From Bacteroidota bacterium (GTDB lineage Bacteria; Bacteroidota; Bacteroidia; AKYH767-A; OLB10): a stretch of 64,000 nt of DNA. The position numbers and the translations under genes were made by a program. The notes below the pieces were generated by a model. That model made no database searches and was not told the DNA's origin. It saw only the letters and a program-made list of their open reading frames with translations. Positions within the stretch are counted from its first letter, which is position 1; the number at the start of each line of letters is the position of its first letter. The DNA lies in the NCBI GenBank assembly GCA_016721435.1, contig JADKIC010000018.1, positions 46,273-110,272 on the forward strand, read 5' to 3'. This document shows, piece after piece, positions 63,782-64,000 of the stretch.

Positions 63782-64000
63782 AATCGTTCTTTAAAATATT
63801 AATCTTACTTGTCATATGTCAAATCTCTTTTGGCCAGGGAAATAATCACCAATGGTTAATTGGGTATTGGCCACCGAATTACTTATGTGGCCGAATGGAA
63901 TTTGACTCCTCTGGATTTACTTATAATACAGAAATTAGAAAAATGGGTTTTTGGGGCACCCAAGGCAACATTTGTAATGCCAATGGAAATTTTTTAATGA
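63778..64000 (+). CDS. Secreted protein, N-terminal part (cut by window edge)
   Basis: 74 codons are visible. MKSFFKILILLVICQISFGQ is a signal peptide. The mature start (HQWLIGYWPPN, GRMEFDSSGFTYNTEIRKMG, GTQGNICNANGNFLM) resembles the opening of a family of large propeller-type T9SS cargo in Bacteroidota in which the early D..G.LLFYTNG strand follows, but the rest is outside the window. It overlaps the preceding gene by 4 bp, so the two are probably expressed together. Confidence 0.8.
   Translation, partial: MKSFFKILILLVICQISFGQGNNHQWLIGYWPPNYLCGRMEFDSSGFTYNTEIRKMGFWGTQGNICNANGNFLM

Noticed and set aside
1..64000. Alternative genetic code or stop-codon readthrough as the cause of split genes
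   Set aside because: Intact genes end normally at TAA, TAG and TGA, and the breaks need a change of frame, not just suppression of a stop.

Overview
The window comes from a Bacteroidota genome, probably of the Chitinophagales/Sphingobacteriales type. The lineage is suggested by several type IX secretion system (T9SS) cargo proteins with type A or type B (gliding-motility-associated) C-terminal sorting domains, a PorP/SprF-like gene, a PorE-like TPR/WD40/OmpA gene, a GWxTD protein, a DUF3276 PUR-like protein, a long (about 313 aa) NusB and several promoters with the TAnnTTTG -7 box. No plasmid, phage or complete insertion sequence was recognised.

Layout. 1-4.5 kb: TauE/SafE permease (cut by the window edge), Crp/Fnr regulator, ftsK and a LolA-like carrier. 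4.5-6.4 kb: a 7-8 bp repeat, a 25-bp hairpin-forming tandem array, a TonB-domain lipoprotein and small inverted repeats. 6.4-14.2 kb: a giant PKD-repeat type B T9SS cargo. 14.5-16.2 kb: idi, a rhodanese and a broken T9SS protein. 16.4-26.7 kb: two broken secreted beta-propeller genes with near-identical 3' ends; the larger has five blocks of IPT/TIG plus FG-GAP-like repeats. 27.0-27.7 kb: a GIY-YIG nuclease gene between a partial and a complete copy of a tRNA-Ser promoter/5' end. 27.8-32.7 kb: a beta-helix/cadherin-like T9SS cargo. 32.9-36.1 kb: GWxTD protein, glycosyltransferase and FAH-family hydrolase. 36.1-43.2 kb: a compact T9SS module (cargo, PorP/SprF, PorE-like, cargo). 43.2-55.9 kb: mainly housekeeping genes: REC-HPt regulator, DUF3276, ABC exporter, leucine-dehydrogenase-like enzyme, nusB, DUF1573, yajC, YbbR, coaE, MBL exonuclease, nnr, proC, Sua5/YciO and a small unknown. 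56.3-64 kb: a giant type A T9SS protein in six reading-frame pieces and the start of another secreted protein.

Two themes dominate. First, cell-surface biology: most of the DNA encodes very large secreted repeat proteins and part of the machinery that exports or anchors them. Second, about forty apparent frameshifts. Many are single-base changes in homopolymers and strike conserved genes (ftsK, the leucine-dehydrogenase-like gene, nnr, the ABC exporter, the glycosyltransferase, the FAH hydrolase). I read most as sequence-level indel errors, but the repeat-rich genes at 16-27 kb may be genuinely decaying or misassembled. Where a gene is broken, either its pieces are listed or the whole span is given with the break positions.
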